This document shows positions 7,822 to 17,632 of a stretch of DNA of 43,592 nucleotides, in pieces. The stretch lies in assembly GCA_020833645.1 (NCBI GenBank), contig JAJHRQ010000010.1, positions 1 to 43,592 on the forward strand. Direction: 5' to 3'. A program made the translations under genes and the position numbers. Numbering within the stretch: the first letter of the stretch is position 1; every line of letters begins with the position of its first letter. The stretch is from Thermocrinis sp. Lineage in GTDB: Bacteria > Aquificota > Aquificia > Aquificales > Aquificaceae. The notes below the pieces were generated by a model. The model ran no database searches. It had not been told where the DNA came from and saw only the letters and a program-made list of their open reading frames with translations.

Positions 7822-9366
7822 ATGACACCACCCTCCATTCCATTAACAAGAAAACCCTTTGAAGAGCAAATAGTTAGCCAGTGTGCAGGCTGTGGCTGTG
7901 GTTGTGGCTATGTGCTGTATAAAGCACAAGGAAAGCCCGTAGACCTTTACGGACACCCTGCAGACCCAAAGGGTATGGGAAGCCTCTGTAGCAGAGGTAT
8001 AACCTTACTGCAGGAAGCTACCCAAAATCCCCTCCGGCTACTGGGCTTTTACCTGTGGCAGGGGCAGGAGCTTTTAAACATCTCCCAAGAACAAGCCAAG
8101 GAGCTAATAAAGGAACGCCTTAGAGGAAAAATTGCCATAGTTTTAGACAGGCATCTTTCAAGCCTTGAGGAGTATCTTTTGGCGAGGCAGTTGGGGGATG
8201 TTTTTGTGGATGCACCCGTGCTGGGCTACAATCCTTCGGAGGTATTCTTCAACCAATGGCAGAACTATATGCTCATAATTGGCTGGGAGGCAGAGCCTGT
8301 ATTCTCTGAGGTTATGTCCATGAGATATCTGGTGGATGCGGTGGAAAGGTCCGCCCACCTTGTCTGCGTTAGCTCCCGGTATGCTACCCTGTGTGCCAAG
8401 GCTAAAAGGCAAATACTTTTGAACCCAATAAAACAGCTTTCTTTTATGAACAGTCTTCTGGAGCCAGAGCACACAGACCCTCTGGTGGTGGAACTAAAGA
8501 AAGCAATGCACCTTGTAAAAACCCTCCTGCTGGTGGGCACAGACCTCCTTGCATCACCCTTCAGAAACCAAGTTCTCAACATACTTTATAGGCTAAAAAG
8601 ACGCTTTGGGGTGGATTACAGTTTTGTGGGAGACCTTATGCCACTGCCCGCCAAAGAACTGAGGGAGCTTGTGAGTAGCATAGATGATTACGATAGCTTT
8701 GTGTTCTTTGGAAATCCGTTGGTTCAGCTTCCGCAGGAGGTAAGGGAAATAATAAAAGAGAAGTTTTCGGTGCATTTTACCCTATTTCCAAACTTGACTT
8801 CCCAGTATTCTACCCTTGTGGTGGGCAGTGCCAACTTTCCTGAGAGGGACTTTATAGCGTACAGAAACAGCTTTGGAAGGGTTTACTTTTGCCCACAGGC
8901 TATAGAAAAGCCGGAGGGTGCGGTAGTTCCCTACGCGTTTTTGGGAGAAGTGTTTGGGATTGAGGTAAAGGTGGAGGAATTTTTAAGGATGGAGCCCGGT
9001 TTTGAGGGAACGCCCTTAGAACTGCCATCCCTTGAAGAACAGCCTGCAAGTGGGCGGTTAATAGAGGGAATAGTGCTTTACACCTCTAACGGTTTGGTGG
9101 ATGAGTTGGGACACTGGAACCCTTGGACCCACAACATAGAAAGGTACCAAAGGGCATACATGTCGGAAAAAACTGCAAGAAAGCTGGGAGTGAAAAACAG
9201 ACTAACCCTAAGAGGAAGAGAGTTTGAAGTGGTTATCACACCCAACGTGGCGGAGGATGTAGTTTATGTGCCTCTTTCCTTTGAGGAGTTTCAGCCCTTT
9301 GACCCTGGGCACAGCGTGGGAAGTTTTGCCAGAGAGCCCTACTACAGGTTTGAGGTTTTGGAATGA
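7822..9366 (+). CDS. Short molybdopterin-oxidoreductase-family protein with N-terminal [4Fe-4S] motif
   Basis: This 514-residue member of the MopB superfamily (formate dehydrogenase/NuoG type) begins with a classical cluster motif: C21, C24, C28 and C56 (CxxCxxxC, 27 residues, C), then LCSRG and NPLRLLG. The C-terminal part (about 410-512), with YMSEKTARKLGV and a late VYVPLSF, resembles the molybdopterin-dinucleotide-binding barrel. The middle is compact, several hundred residues shorter than FdhA, and I cannot see a Cys/Sec metal ligand. It may be an electron-transfer subunit or a cofactor-binding relative without catalysis. It follows sucC by 4 bases and overlaps the CinA gene by 4 (ATGA). 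Its function is not assigned. Confidence 0.72.
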   Translation: MTPPSIPLTRKPFEEQIVSQCAGCGCGCGYVLYKAQGKPVDLYGHPADPKGMGSLCSRGITLLQEATQNPLRLLGFYLWQGQELLNISQEQAKELIKERLRGKIAIVLDRHLSSLEEYLLARQLGDVFVDAPVLGYNPSEVFFNQWQNYMLIIGWEAEPVFSEVMSMRYLVDAVERSAHLVCVSSRYATLCAKAKRQILLNPIKQLSFMNSLLEPEHTDPLVVELKKAMHLVKTLLLVGTDLLASPFRNQVLNILYRLKRRFGVDYSFVGDLMPLPAKELRELVSSIDDYDSFVFFGNPLVQLPQEVREIIKEKFSVHFTLFPNLTSQYSTLVVGSANFPERDFIAYRNSFGRVYFCPQAIEKPEGAVVPYAFLGEVFGIEVKVEEFLRMEPGFEGTPLELPSLEEQPASGRLIEGIVLYTSNGLVDELGHWNPWTHNIERYQRAYMSEKTARKLGVKNRLTLRGREFEVVITPNVAEDVVYVPLSFEEFQPFDPGHSVGSFAREPYYRFEVLE

Positions 9367-10037
9367 AGGTGGGGGTGTGTGAAGGCTCCTTTAAAGAGGG
9401 CTATATTTTGAGGACTTTTGGCTTGGAGAGGGAAAAGCTAAGTTATCCAAAGATGTACGAATGGTTGGGTGGTATAGACATATACTTTGACAGGGAGGAG
9501 GATTGGAGGAGGGCACGGCAAGAGCTTGGCTTTTATGTTTATGCAGACGACAGAAAGGAAATGGAGGAGGTGGTGGGAGAGCTCTTAAGGGAAAGGGGCC
9601 TAAAACTTGCGGTTGCAGAAAGTTGCACGGGTGGGCTTTTGTCTGCAAGGCTTGTGAACGTGCCGGGCAGTAGCCAGTACTTTCTGGGTGGCTTTGTGGT
9701 CTATTCCAACGAACTAAAAACAAAGCTTTTGAGCGTAGAAAGGGAGCTCTTGCAAGAGCACGGTGCGGTTTCTGAGGAGGTCTGCAGGGCTATGTGTATA
9801 TCCGCGCTGGAGGAAACGGACGCAGACATCTCCATTGCCATCACCGGCATAGCGGGTCCTTCTGGGGCAACTCCCACAAAGCCTGTGGGCTTGACCTACA
9901 TAGCCTTGAGCACAGGCAAGGAAGTTATAGTGGAAAGGCACGTGCTCAAACTTGGCAGGAACGAAAACCGTTTTTTGGCAACTCAACTGGCTTTAAACCT
10001 GCTTAGAAAATTTCTTTTGAATTTCTTTTGGGAGTGA
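9363..10037 (+). CDS. CinA C-terminal domain protein (nicotinamide-nucleotide amidohydrolase, PncC-like)
   Basis: This 224-residue protein contains the CinA C-terminal domain from about residue 70, with the diagnostic LAVAESCTGGLLSARL, VPGSSQYFLGGFVVYSNELK, and GIAGPSGATPTKPVGL. This domain deamidates NMN to NaMN in pyridine nucleotide salvage. The first 70 residues look like the KH-type linker domain of full CinA (DIYFDREEDWRRA...), but the larger N-terminal MoCF-like domain is missing, so it is a shortened CinA rather than a plain PncC. It overlaps the preceding gene by ATGA. Confidence 0.88.
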   Translation: MKVGVCEGSFKEGYILRTFGLEREKLSYPKMYEWLGGIDIYFDREEDWRRARQELGFYVYADDRKEMEEVVGELLRERGLKLAVAESCTGGLLSARLVNVPGSSQYFLGGFVVYSNELKTKLLSVERELLQEHGAVSEEVCRAMCISALEETDADISIAITGIAGPSGATPTKPVGLTYIALSTGKEVIVERHVLKLGRNENRFLATQLALNLLRKFLLNFFWE

Positions 10038-10041
10038 TCCG

Positions 10042-10833
10042 ATGATAAAGGTTCACCCAACTGCGATCCTTTCGGGAGATGTGCAATTAGAGGAAGGCGT
10101 TGAGATAGGACCCTTTTGCCTGTTGGAGGGAAGCATCAGAATAGGCAAAGGTACCAAGCTGGGTGCAAGGGTCAGCATAAAGGGAAGGGTCCAAATCGGG
10201 GAAAACTGCAAAATCTACGACGGTGTCATAGTAGGAGAGGAGCCTCAGCATCTGAAGTACCAAGGGGAAGATACGGAGGTGATAATAGGCAACAGGGTGA
10301 TTATAAGGGAGTACGCCACCATCCACAGGGGCACACCCTTTGGGATCGGAAAGACCATCATAGAGGACGATGTTATGCTAATGGCGTACACCCACGTAGC
10401 CCACGATTGTGTGGTGAAAAGGGGAGCTATAATGGCAAACTGTGCTACCCTGGGTGGACATGTGGAGGTAGGGGAATATGCCTTCATAGGTGGGCTTTCC
10501 GCAGTCCATCAGTGGGCGAGGGTAGGAGACTATGCCATGGTTGGTGGTGTGTCTGGAGTTTCATTGGATGTGCCACCCTTTACTCGGGCATCTGGACAGC
10601 ATGCCCACCTTTACGGCATAAACACAGTGGGCTTGGAAAGGAGGGGCTTTTCAAAGGAAACCATAAACATCCTAAAGAAGGCTTACCGCATACTCTTTAG
10701 AAGTGGTCTTTTAAGGAAGGAGGCCATAGAAAAGGTCCTCAGCGAGTTCCCAGACAGTCCTGAGGTTAAAAAGTTGGTGGAGTTTTTACAGAGCAGTAAA
10801 AGGGGTGTGGCAAGGGATGCGGGTAAGGGATAA
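10042..10833 (+). CDS. lpxA: Acyl-[ACP]-UDP-N-acetylglucosamine O-acyltransferase
   Basis: This 263-residue left-handed beta-helix transferase carries out the first step of lipid A synthesis, placing a hydroxyacyl chain on UDP-GlcNAc. Hexapeptide repeats fill residues 1-185. The catalytic histidine is H121 in YTHVAHDC (H125 in E. coli), with H118 and the GGLSAVHQWARVG segment also conserved. The C-terminal helical part starts at GLERRGFSKETI. The gene shows the organism makes lipid A. It follows the CinA gene by 4 bases. Confidence 0.97.
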   Translation: MIKVHPTAILSGDVQLEEGVEIGPFCLLEGSIRIGKGTKLGARVSIKGRVQIGENCKIYDGVIVGEEPQHLKYQGEDTEVIIGNRVIIREYATIHRGTPFGIGKTIIEDDVMLMAYTHVAHDCVVKRGAIMANCATLGGHVEVGEYAFIGGLSAVHQWARVGDYAMVGGVSGVSLDVPPFTRASGQHAHLYGINTVGLERRGFSKETINILKKAYRILFRSGLLRKEAIEKVLSEFPDSPEVKKLVEFLQSSKRGVARDAGKG

Positions 10834-10844
10834 TTTATTAAAAG

Positions 10845-12839
10845 ATGGTTCAAATGGAGGAAACCTTTAGGCTTTCCACCAACTTAAAGCCTGCGGGAGA
10901 CCAGCCTAAGGCTATTGAGAAACTTTTGGACAACCTCCTGCGGGGTGTAAAGGACCAAGTGCTCCTTGGTGCTACTGGCACAGGAAAAACCTTCACCATA
11001 GCCAACGTGATAGCCAAATACGGAAAGCCCACCCTTATAATTGCCCACAACAAGATCCTCGCTGCACAGCTCTACAGAGAATTAAAGGAGCTTTTCCCTC
11101 ACAACCGGGTTGAATACTTTATCTCTTATTACGATTACTACCAGCCGGAGGCATACATACCCGAGAAGGACCTGTACATAGAAAAGGACGCATCCATAAA
11201 CGAAATACTGGAACGCTACAGACACTCTGCCACCATAGCGGTTCTGGAGAGGAGGGATGTAATTGTTGTGGCGTCTGTTTCCTGTATATACGGACTTGGC
11301 TCGCCCCACGCCTACTACTCTATGAGAATACCCTTAGAGGTGGGAAAAAGGATAAGCCAGAGCAAGCTGGCAAGGATGCTTGTGGAGATAGGGTACGAAA
11401 GGAACGATTACTCCATAAAGAGGGCAACCTTTTCCTTCAGAGGTTCTGCCTTGGAGATCATTCCCTCCGACATGGAGGACCAAATTATCAGGGTGGAGTT
11501 TTGGGACGACGAAATAGAGAGCATAAGCCTTTTGGATGCCTTCAACAGAAACAAGCTAAAAGAACTCCAAAAGGTGGTACTCTTCCCCGCATCCCACTAC
11601 ATAGCACCCCGGGACATCATAGAGTCTGCCTTAGAGCAGATAGAGAGGGACCTGCACGAGAGGGTAAAGTGGTTCAAGGATCAGGGAAAAATTGTAGAAG
11701 CCCAAAGGCTCTATCAGAGAACCATGCACGATATAGAAATGATCAGAGAATTTGGACACTGCAAAGGAATAGAGAACTACTCCAGGTACTTTGATGGAAG
11801 ACAGCCGGGAGAACCTCCCTACACCTTGCTTGACTATTTCCCCGAGGACTTTCTGCTCATAATAGACGAGTCCCACGTAACCATTCCCCAAATAAGGGCT
11901 ATGTATAACGGAGACAGATCCCGCAAAGAAAAACTGGTGGAGTACGGCTGGAGATTGCCCTCCGCCTTGGACAATAGACCGCTAAAGTTTGAAGAGTTTT
12001 TGGAAAGGATCAACCAAGCCATATACGTTTCCGCTACCCCAGGACAATGGGAGATAGAAAGAAGTAAAGGGGTAGTGGTGGAGCAGATCGTCAGACCTAC
12101 GGGACTTTTGGACCCACAGGTGGAAGTTAGACCTACCGCAGGGCAGTTGGAGGACCTGGTCAGAGAAATTCAGGAGAGAAAGAAGAGAAAAGAGAGGGCA
12201 CTTGTGCTAACCACCACCAAAAGGCTCGCAGAGGAAGTATCCGAATACCTTCAGGAGAGGAACATAAAAGCCAAGTATATGCACTCAGAACTTGACGCCA
12301 TAGAGAGGGCAAAGATAGTAAAAGAGCTGAGAGAGGGAAGCATTGATGTGATAGTGGGAGTTAATCTGCTCAGAGAAGGCTTGGACTTACCCGAGGTCTC
12401 TTTGGTTGCTATTTTGGACGCAGATAAAGAGGGCTTTTTGAGAAGCTACACTTCGCTTATTCAGATGATAGGAAGGGCTGCAAGGAACATAAACGGCAAA
12501 GCCATCCTTTACGCAGACCGTATAACCCCTTCCATGCAAAAGGCAATAGAGGAAACCAACAGAAGGAGGGAAATTCAAGAGAAATACAACAGAGAGCACG
12601 GAATAACTCCCAAGAGCATAGTAAAGCCTGTAAAGGAGCTCCTAGCCATAGAGGAGCTGGACTATGTGCGCCTACCGTTAAAGCTACCCAAGGACATAAA
12701 GAACGAGGAAGACCTAATAGAAAAGATCAGCCGTCTGGAAAAGGAGATGTGGGAGTGTGCAAAAAGGTGGGAGTTTGAGAAGGCAGCAAAGCTGAGGGAT
12801 GAGATCAAAAAACTCAGAGAGCTTTTGAACCTGGTATGA
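10845..12839 (+). CDS. uvrB: Excinuclease ABC subunit B
   Basis: This 664-residue nucleotide excision repair helicase-like protein is of full UvrB length. Walker A is GATGTGKT (residues 42-49). The damage-probing beta-hairpin is [13 protein letters not shown] near residue 95. The DEAD-like box is LIIDESHV, followed by [22 protein letters not shown] and QMIGRAARN (motif VI). The UVR domain for UvrC contact is at the C-terminus. UvrB loads on DNA with UvrA and directs UvrC incision. The start has no clear Shine-Dalgarno; ATG 10854 is an in-frame alternative. Confidence 0.98.
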   Translation: MVQMEETFRLSTNLKPAGDQPKAIEKLLDNLLRGVKDQVLLGATGTGKTFTIANVIAKYGKPTLIIAHNKILAAQLYRELKELFPHNRVEYFISYYDYYQPEAYIPEKDLYIEKDASINEILERYRHSATIAVLERRDVIVVASVSCIYGLGSPHAYYSMRIPLEVGKRISQSKLARMLVEIGYERNDYSIKRATFSFRGSALEIIPSDMEDQIIRVEFWDDEIESISLLDAFNRNKLKELQKVVLFPASHYIAPRDIIESALEQIERDLHERVKWFKDQGKIVEAQRLYQRTMHDIEMIREFGHCKGIENYSRYFDGRQPGEPPYTLLDYFPEDFLLIIDESHVTIPQIRAMYNGDRSRKEKLVEYGWRLPSALDNRPLKFEEFLERINQAIYVSATPGQWEIERSKGVVVEQIVRPTGLLDPQVEVRPTAGQLEDLVREIQERKKRKERALVLTTTKRLAEEVSEYLQERNIKAKYMHSELDAIERAKIVKELREGSIDVIVGVNLLREGLDLPEVSLVAILDADKEGFLRSYTSLIQMIGRAARNINGKAILYADRITPSMQKAIEETNRRREIQEKYNREHGITPKSIVKPVKELLAIEELDYVRLPLKLPKDIKNEEDLIEKISRLEKEMWECAKRWEFEKAAKLRDEIKKLRELLNLV

Positions 12840-13465
12840 AGAGGAGCGTTATACTCCTTGCGGGAGGTGAAGGAAGTAGGTTTGGCACAAAAAAGCAGTA
12901 TATTCTACTTGGTGGAAAGCCCCTTTACATGCACTCTTTGGAGAAGGTATTGGACCTCTTTGAGGAGGTTATCTTAGTATTGCCGGAGGAGGACCTGCAA
13001 AAGATAAAGGTGCCACCAAAGGTTAAAAAGGTAGCGGGAGGAAAGGAAAGACAGGACTCTGTCCTTGAGGGCATCCTGGAGGCGGAGGGAGATATAGTGA
13101 TCGTTCACGACTGTGCCAGACCCTTTGCCAGCAGAGAGCTCTTTTTAAAGGTCTCTGAGCTCGGAGACTTTGAAGGAAAGATCTGTGCCCTACCCGTCAG
13201 GGACACCCTAAAGCAAGTCTCGGAAGGTATGGTGATAAAAACTATTGACAGGACAGGTCTTTGGCATTCACAAACACCCCAAGCCTTCTTAAGAAAGGTT
13301 CTCTTGGAATGCCACTTTAGGGCAAGGGGTGAAGGCTTTTTTGCCACGGATGATGCCATGCTTTTGGAAAGGTATGGCTACAGGGTAGGTGTGGTTATGG
13401 GCGAGCCCACTAACATAAAGATCACATATCCAGAGGACCTTGCCCTTGCCCAAAGGCTACTCTAA
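12836..13465 (+). CDS. ispD: 2-C-methyl-D-erythritol 4-phosphate cytidylyltransferase
   Basis: This 209-residue MEP-pathway enzyme makes CDP-methylerythritol for isoprenoids. The N-terminal [11 protein letters not shown] is the CTP-binding loop, followed by [25 protein letters not shown] is the family signature, and [16 protein letters not shown] and [11 protein letters not shown] are in the expected places. It is slightly short for IspD (about 225-235). It overlaps uvrB by ATGA and the convergent proB by 4 bases. The next pathway gene seen here, ispF, is at 29421, unlinked. Confidence 0.95.
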   Translation: MKRSVILLAGGEGSRFGTKKQYILLGGKPLYMHSLEKVLDLFEEVILVLPEEDLQKIKVPPKVKKVAGGKERQDSVLEGILEAEGDIVIVHDCARPFASRELFLKVSELGDFEGKICALPVRDTLKQVSEGMVIKTIDRTGLWHSQTPQAFLRKVLLECHFRARGEGFFATDDAMLLERYGYRVGVVMGEPTNIKITYPEDLALAQRLL

Positions 13466-14520
13466 AAGACCACCATATAGTCCCTGTGCACCGCCTCCTC
13501 TTTGGTGGTCTTCAAAATACGCCTAACCTCCTCCCCCTTCTTTCCAAGAACCCTCCTTAGTTCCTCAGAGGAAAAGTTGGTTTTGCCCTTGCCCACCAGC
13601 AGACCATCCTCCGTATAGATCACCACCACATCACCACGCTGAAAGCTACCCTCCACCTTCTTTATACCCGCAGGAAGCAGGCTCTTGCCCGATTTGAGGG
13701 CCTTAAAGGCTCCCTCATCTATGTAAAGAGCACCCCTTGGCTTTTCCACCATAGCCAACAGTTTTTTGCCCTGCCTTGGTGGAGGTAGAGGCTTAAAGTA
13801 GGTACCCTTTGTCCTGCCCTGTAGGACCTCCTCCAAAGAGTCCTCCTTTCCGGTTATGACCACCGGAATTCCCAAACGGACCGCAATCTTGGTGGCGGTC
13901 AGTTTGCTGAGCATTCCGCCGGTGCCGTAGGTGGAATTGACCCCTCTAACAAAGGCAAAGGCTGAATCCACATCCTCCACAAAGGGAACTACTTGGTCTT
14001 GGTGGTCTCTGAGCCCTCCCGCGGTAGATAGGATCACTAAAAGGTTCGCCTGAAGCATAAAGGCGGTGTGCACCGCAAGGAAGTCGTTGTCGCCAAAGAG
14101 AAGCTCCTCCACAGCCACCGCATCGTTCTCGTTGATCACCGGCACCGCACCCATCTCCAGAAGCTTTTCCAAGGCATTTTTAGCGTTCTCAAACTTGTGT
14201 TTGTCGGTGAACACATCAGAGGTCAAAAGCACCTGAGCGGGCACCAGCTTATAGTTGGAAAAGACAAGGTCATAAAGATGAATAAGATAAGCCTGCCCAA
14301 TGCCCGCCAAAGCTTGCTTTTCCACCAAACTCTTTGGTCTTTCTGTTAAGTTCAGCTTTTTTAGACCACAGAGCACTGCACCGGAGGAGACTATGACCAC
14401 CTCATTTCCCAAGGCTTTTAGCCTCTTTATTTCTCTGCCCAGCTTGCTGATGAGACTGAGGTCTATATCTCCCTCCTCCGTTTGGATAAGGTTTGAACCT
14501 ATTTTAACCACTATTCTCAT
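13462..14520 (-). CDS. proB: Glutamate 5-kinase
   Basis: This 352-residue enzyme phosphorylates glutamate as the first step of proline synthesis. The amino-acid-kinase domain (about 1-250) shows VVKIGSNLIQ, VIVSSGAV, the INENDAVAV loop with GDNDFLAVHTA, and GTGGMLSKLTA. A PUA domain (about 270-350) follows, as in the E. coli enzyme. It overlaps the upstream GNAT gene by 17 bases and is the last gene of a lolA-GNAT-proB run on the minus strand. Confidence 0.96.
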   Translation of the reverse strand: MRIVVKIGSNLIQTEEGDIDLSLISKLGREIKRLKALGNEVVIVSSGAVLCGLKKLNLTERPKSLVEKQALAGIGQAYLIHLYDLVFSNYKLVPAQVLLTSDVFTDKHKFENAKNALEKLLEMGAVPVINENDAVAVEELLFGDNDFLAVHTAFMLQANLLVILSTAGGLRDHQDQVVPFVEDVDSAFAFVRGVNSTYGTGGMLSKLTATKIAVRLGIPVVITGKEDSLEEVLQGRTKGTYFKPLPPPRQGKKLLAMVEKPRGALYIDEGAFKALKSGKSLLPAGIKKVEGSFQRGDVVVIYTEDGLLVGKGKTNFSSEELRRVLGKKGEEVRRILKTTKEEAVHRDYMVVF

Positions 14521-14983
14521 TTTCCAACCGTTTAGTCATCCTGATCCAGTAGTTAAACCTATCCCTCTCTTCAAAGCGGTGCTTTTTATAAAATTCTATA
14601 GCCCTTATGTTTTCATCACCAACCCAGAGCTCCGCCAGAGGCAGACCCCTCTCCTTAAAGTATTCAAGGGCTTTCTCCAAAAGCTTTTTCCCAATGCCCT
14701 TATTTCTGTACTCGGGCAGAACCACCAGCTCGTGTATGGCACCCACCACCTTGCCTTCCCTCTTGCTAAACCAATTTCCGTCCGCTGCCACAAACCCTAC
14801 CTTTTTACCATCCACCTCCGCCACAAAAACACCCGCCACATCCCTCCTAAAGAGCCAGTTAAGGTAAGTAAGCACATCCTCCCTGTGGGTGTAAGCGTAT
14901 TCCTCAAGTCCAGCGTAGCCCTCCAAGTATATGTTGGCTAACTCCTCTATGTCCTCTGTGGTCGCCCTTTCCACCTTAACCAT
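14504..14983 (-). CDS. GNAT family N-acetyltransferase
   Basis: This 159-residue protein has the GNAT acetyl-CoA-binding motif A, VLPEYRNKGIGKKLL (R/QxxGxG), near residue 95, preceded by the beta-strand GAIHELV and followed by ENIRAIEFYKKHRF, the usual C-terminal block. The substrate cannot be read from sequence; it may be a protein N-terminus, an amine or an antibiotic-like compound. It sits between lolA (4-base gap) and proB (17-base overlap). A RimI-like role is possible but not supported specifically. Confidence 0.85.
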   Translation of the reverse strand: MVKVERATTEDIEELANIYLEGYAGLEEYAYTHREDVLTYLNWLFRRDVAGVFVAEVDGKKVGFVAADGNWFSKREGKVVGAIHELVVLPEYRNKGIGKKLLEKALEYFKERGLPLAELWVGDENIRAIEFYKKHRFEERDRFNYWIRMTKRLENENSG

Positions 14984-14987
14984 ACGT

Positions 14988-15593
14988 TCAATGAACCCTT
15001 TTTACTTTAACATTGGGTGGCAGTTGTAGTTTAAAAAGACCCTGAGAAGGGCTAAAGTTTGTGCGCACCTCTAAAAACTCTATCTCTGTAATAGTTCCAT
15101 CCTTTTCCTCTACGCGAACCAACCTTGGCGTTCCATCCCGGTCCGCATGAACCAAAACCCTATGAAAGAAATCGTCATTAACCTTGAGCTTTAAGACAAG
15201 AAAGTTCTTCCCGTCCCTTTCAATCTCACCCACCAGGTCAAAGACCTCTCCCAGTGGCTTTGAGACCAAAAGCAGAGACTCTACCACTGGAGATTGATTC
15301 TTCTCCATACTGTCTATTAGGGCGTTGCCCTGGACTGGATAGTAGAGAACGACCTCCCTTCCATCGGAAACGATAATCATCTTCTCTGGCTGTTCGTACT
15401 CTATGCGGAACTTTCCACCCTTTTGGGCATAAAAAAAGCCTTTTGCTACATCCTCCTTTGTGCGCCAAGTGTATTTGGTCTTTTGCACAAAGGAAACTTT
15501 TATTGTGTTGATCTGGGCAAGCCTTTTTTCAAGCTGTTCAAAGCTCTGGGCAAAAACAAAAAGAGGGAACATTAGCAAAACAAGTAGTATCAT
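14988..15593 (-). CDS. LolA-like outer-membrane lipoprotein carrier
   Basis: This 201-residue periplasmic protein has an N-terminal hydrophobic signal (MILLVLLMFPLFVFA, likely cleaved before QSFEQL). The n-region lacks a basic residue. The mature part matches the LolA pattern: LAQINTIKVSFVQ at the start, KGFFYAQKGGKFRIEYEQP, then SDGREVVLYYP, and a repeated beta-strand layout. LolA carries lipoproteins from the inner to the outer membrane. Length is typical. It is divergent from nnr with only 17 bases between start codons, and the start has no Shine-Dalgarno. Confidence 0.84.
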   Translation of the reverse strand: MILLVLLMFPLFVFAQSFEQLEKRLAQINTIKVSFVQKTKYTWRTKEDVAKGFFYAQKGGKFRIEYEQPEKMIIVSDGREVVLYYPVQGNALIDSMEKNQSPVVESLLLVSKPLGEVFDLVGEIERDGKNFLVLKLKVNDDFFHRVLVHADRDGTPRLVRVEEKDGTITEIEFLEVRTNFSPSQGLFKLQLPPNVKVKRVH

Positions 15594-15610
15594 AGGGTAA
15601 TATTTTAAGC
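15594..15610. promoter_or_regulatory. Divergent lolA / nnr start region with interlocked -10 boxes
   Basis: Seventeen bases lie between the two ATG codons. TAATAT (15598-15603, plus) ends 7 bases before nnr. TAAAAT (15607 to 15602, minus) ends 8 bases before lolA. Any -35 contacts must fall within the opposite coding sequences. No Shine-Dalgarno is possible in this space. Confidence 0.5.
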
Positions 15611-17137
15611 ATGAAGGTCCTCAATTCAGAGGAAATGTCCCTCGCGGACAGAAAAACCATACAAGAGCTTGGCATTCCTTCCCTTGTGCTCATGGAAAAC
15701 GCATCCTTGGCGGTGGCGAGGGTCATCAAGCAGAGGTTCCCAGAGGGTTCAAAGGTCCTTGTGTTAGTGGGCAAAGGAAACAACGGAGGGGATGGGCTCG
15801 CCTGTGCAAGGCATTTAAAGCTCTGGGGCTATCGGGTGGATGTGTTCCTTGTGTTTGGTGAGGTAAAGGGAGATGCCCTATTTCAACTCAACCTTCTACG
15901 GGCTTTAGGAGTGGAGCCTCTTAAGGAGCTTCCACCCTTGGAAGATTACCACCTTATTGTAGATGCCATCTTTGGCACAGGCTTTCAGCCACCGGTGAAA
16001 CCACCCGCGGAGGCAATAATAAAAACCTTAGAAAGAACAAAGGTGCCCATCCTTTCGGTGGATATTCCCTCCGGGCTCTCTGCAGACAGCGGAAAGCTCT
16101 ACACCCCAAGCGTTAAAGCCAACATCACCGTTACCTTTCAGTTTCCCAAGGTCTGCCACCTTTTGCATCCCGCATCAAAACAATGTGGAGAGCTCTACGT
16201 AGCCCACATAGGAATACCCGAGGTTTTTGTGGAGGATGTAAGAAGGGAGGTGATTTTGAGGGTTGAACCGCCTAAAAGGGAGCCAGATATCCACAAAGGA
16301 AAGGCTGGGCATGTGCTTTTGGTAGGTGGTAGCGTTGGGAAAACAGGGGCTATTATTATGTCCGCGAAGTCTGCTACCCGTGCTGGTGCTGGGCTCGTTA
16401 GCGTGGGTGTTCCGCAAAATTTAAATCCCATCTTTGAAGTAGCCCTCACCGAAGAGATGAGCATTCCCTTGCCCGGCGAGGACTTTCTCTCTTACAGAGC
16501 TTGGGAGACTATCCTTAAAGAACAGGACAGGTTTAGCGTTTTAGGGATCGGAATGGGTATGGGAAGGACAGAAGAGGGACAAAGGCTTGTGCTAAAGCTC
16601 TTGGAAGTTTGGGAAAAGCCCATCCTTTTGGACGCAGACGCCCTAAATAACTTGGCAGACAGCAAAAGGCTGGAGGTCTTGAAGGAAAGAGGCAGTCCCA
16701 CCATTCTGACGCCCCATGTGGGAGAGTTTGAAAGGCTTTCAGGTCTACCAAAGGAGGATATCATCCATAACCTTATGGACCGGGCTTTGGAGTTTGCTGT
16801 CAATAACAAATGCTACGTGGTGCTAAAGTCCTCAAGAACCGCTATAGGGACACCCGATGGGAGGTGCTTTTTATCCACAAGGGGAACTCCTGCCATGGCA
16901 AAGGGTGGAGTGGGTGATGTACTCTCTGGCATTCTGTCCGCACTGGTGGGAAGGGGCTTTGAGGTGGAGTATGCCCTCAAGTTGGGTGTCTTTATCCATG
17001 GACTGGCTGGAGAGATCGCAGAAAGAGAAAAGCACACAGAGAGCGTCCGAGCCCTTGATCTGGTAGAATACCTACCAAATGCCTACAGGAGCTTGGAAGC
17101 AAGCGATTACCGTCTTCCTTTTAATTACCTTTATTAA
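15611..17137 (+). CDS. nnr: Bifunctional NAD(P)H-hydrate epimerase / ADP-dependent dehydratase
   Basis: This 508-residue fusion protein repairs hydrated NADH and NADPH, which form faster at high temperature. The N-terminal YjeF epimerase domain (about 1-205) contains [16 protein letters not shown] and a FGTGFQPP-like segment. The C-terminal kinase-fold dehydratase domain (about 225-495) contains [31 protein letters not shown] and [13 protein letters not shown]. The domain order is that of E. coli Nnr. The next gene starts 59 bases before its end. Confidence 0.95.
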   Translation: MKVLNSEEMSLADRKTIQELGIPSLVLMENASLAVARVIKQRFPEGSKVLVLVGKGNNGGDGLACARHLKLWGYRVDVFLVFGEVKGDALFQLNLLRALGVEPLKELPPLEDYHLIVDAIFGTGFQPPVKPPAEAIIKTLERTKVPILSVDIPSGLSADSGKLYTPSVKANITVTFQFPKVCHLLHPASKQCGELYVAHIGIPEVFVEDVRREVILRVEPPKREPDIHKGKAGHVLLVGGSVGKTGAIIMSAKSATRAGAGLVSVGVPQNLNPIFEVALTEEMSIPLPGEDFLSYRAWETILKEQDRFSVLGIGMGMGRTEEGQRLVLKLLEVWEKPILLDADALNNLADSKRLEVLKERGSPTILTPHVGEFERLSGLPKEDIIHNLMDRALEFAVNNKCYVVLKSSRTAIGTPDGRCFLSTRGTPAMAKGGVGDVLSGILSALVGRGFEVEYALKLGVFIHGLAGEIAEREKHTESVRALDLVEYLPNAYRSLEASDYRLPFNYLY

Positions 17138-17621
17138 CTCCTGCGTGCAAATAGAGATAAGGGACCGAAGGCCTCCGGTGTATAGAAAACAAGAGACCCC
17201 GCCCAAACCCCCAAAGGAAGTCCCAAAGCCCAAGGAGCCCACAAGGGAACCGGAGGTAAAACCGCCCACTGTGGAAGTTCCAAAAGTACCAATGCCCGTT
17301 AAAGGCATTCCAATAAGATCCCACAGAGGCTACTTTATAAAAAGCTCCTGCGATGAATTCTTTAGGGCTGTTGAAAGGGGTAAAGTACTCTATGCGGGGG
17401 ATGACCTTAAAGGCTACGGTTGGGTGGTTATGGTAGAGCAGGAAGATGGGTACATAACCGTTTATACAAGGGCGGAAAGGGTCTTTGTGAAGAAAGGGGA
17501 AAGCGTAAAAAAGGGTCAAGTGCTTGGAAAGGTAGGAAAGCAAGGGCAGGACTGTGGCATAGGTTTTGAACTTAGGCTAAAGGACGGCTCTCCAACAAAC
17601 TTTGGGCTTGTGAGGGAGTAA
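17079..17621 (+). CDS. Lipoprotein with degenerate LytM/M23 domain (probable amidase-activator type)
   Basis: This 180-residue protein has a lipoprotein signal ending at C22 (FINSC), a Pro/Lys/Glu-rich linker (31-75), and a LytM fold (about 80-178) recognisable by [35 protein letters not shown] and GFELRLKDG. The zinc ligands of active M23 peptidases are missing: the LYAHL-like segment reads VYTRA and the HLHFE-like segment reads GIGFE. Such inactive LytM proteins (EnvC, NlpD) activate cell-wall amidases at division. The ATG at 17079 overlaps nnr by 59 bases, but no closer start keeps the signal peptide. Confidence 0.8.
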   Translation: MPTGAWKQAITVFLLITFINSCVQIEIRDRRPPVYRKQETPPKPPKEVPKPKEPTREPEVKPPTVEVPKVPMPVKGIPIRSHRGYFIKSSCDEFFRAVERGKVLYAGDDLKGYGWVVMVEQEDGYITVYTRAERVFVKKGESVKKGQVLGKVGKQGQDCGIGFELRLKDGSPTNFGLVRE

Positions 17622-17632
17622 ATTTAAAAACC

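Noticed and set aside
7822-9366. NuoG subunit of complex I
   Set aside because: It lacks the N-terminal 2Fe-2S ferredoxin domain and the extra clusters, is much shorter, and is not in the nuo cluster.
9391-9723. Proline-rich minus-strand reading frame opposite the CinA gene
   Set aside because: It is a shadow of the G-rich coding strand, with no start signals and no plausible domain.
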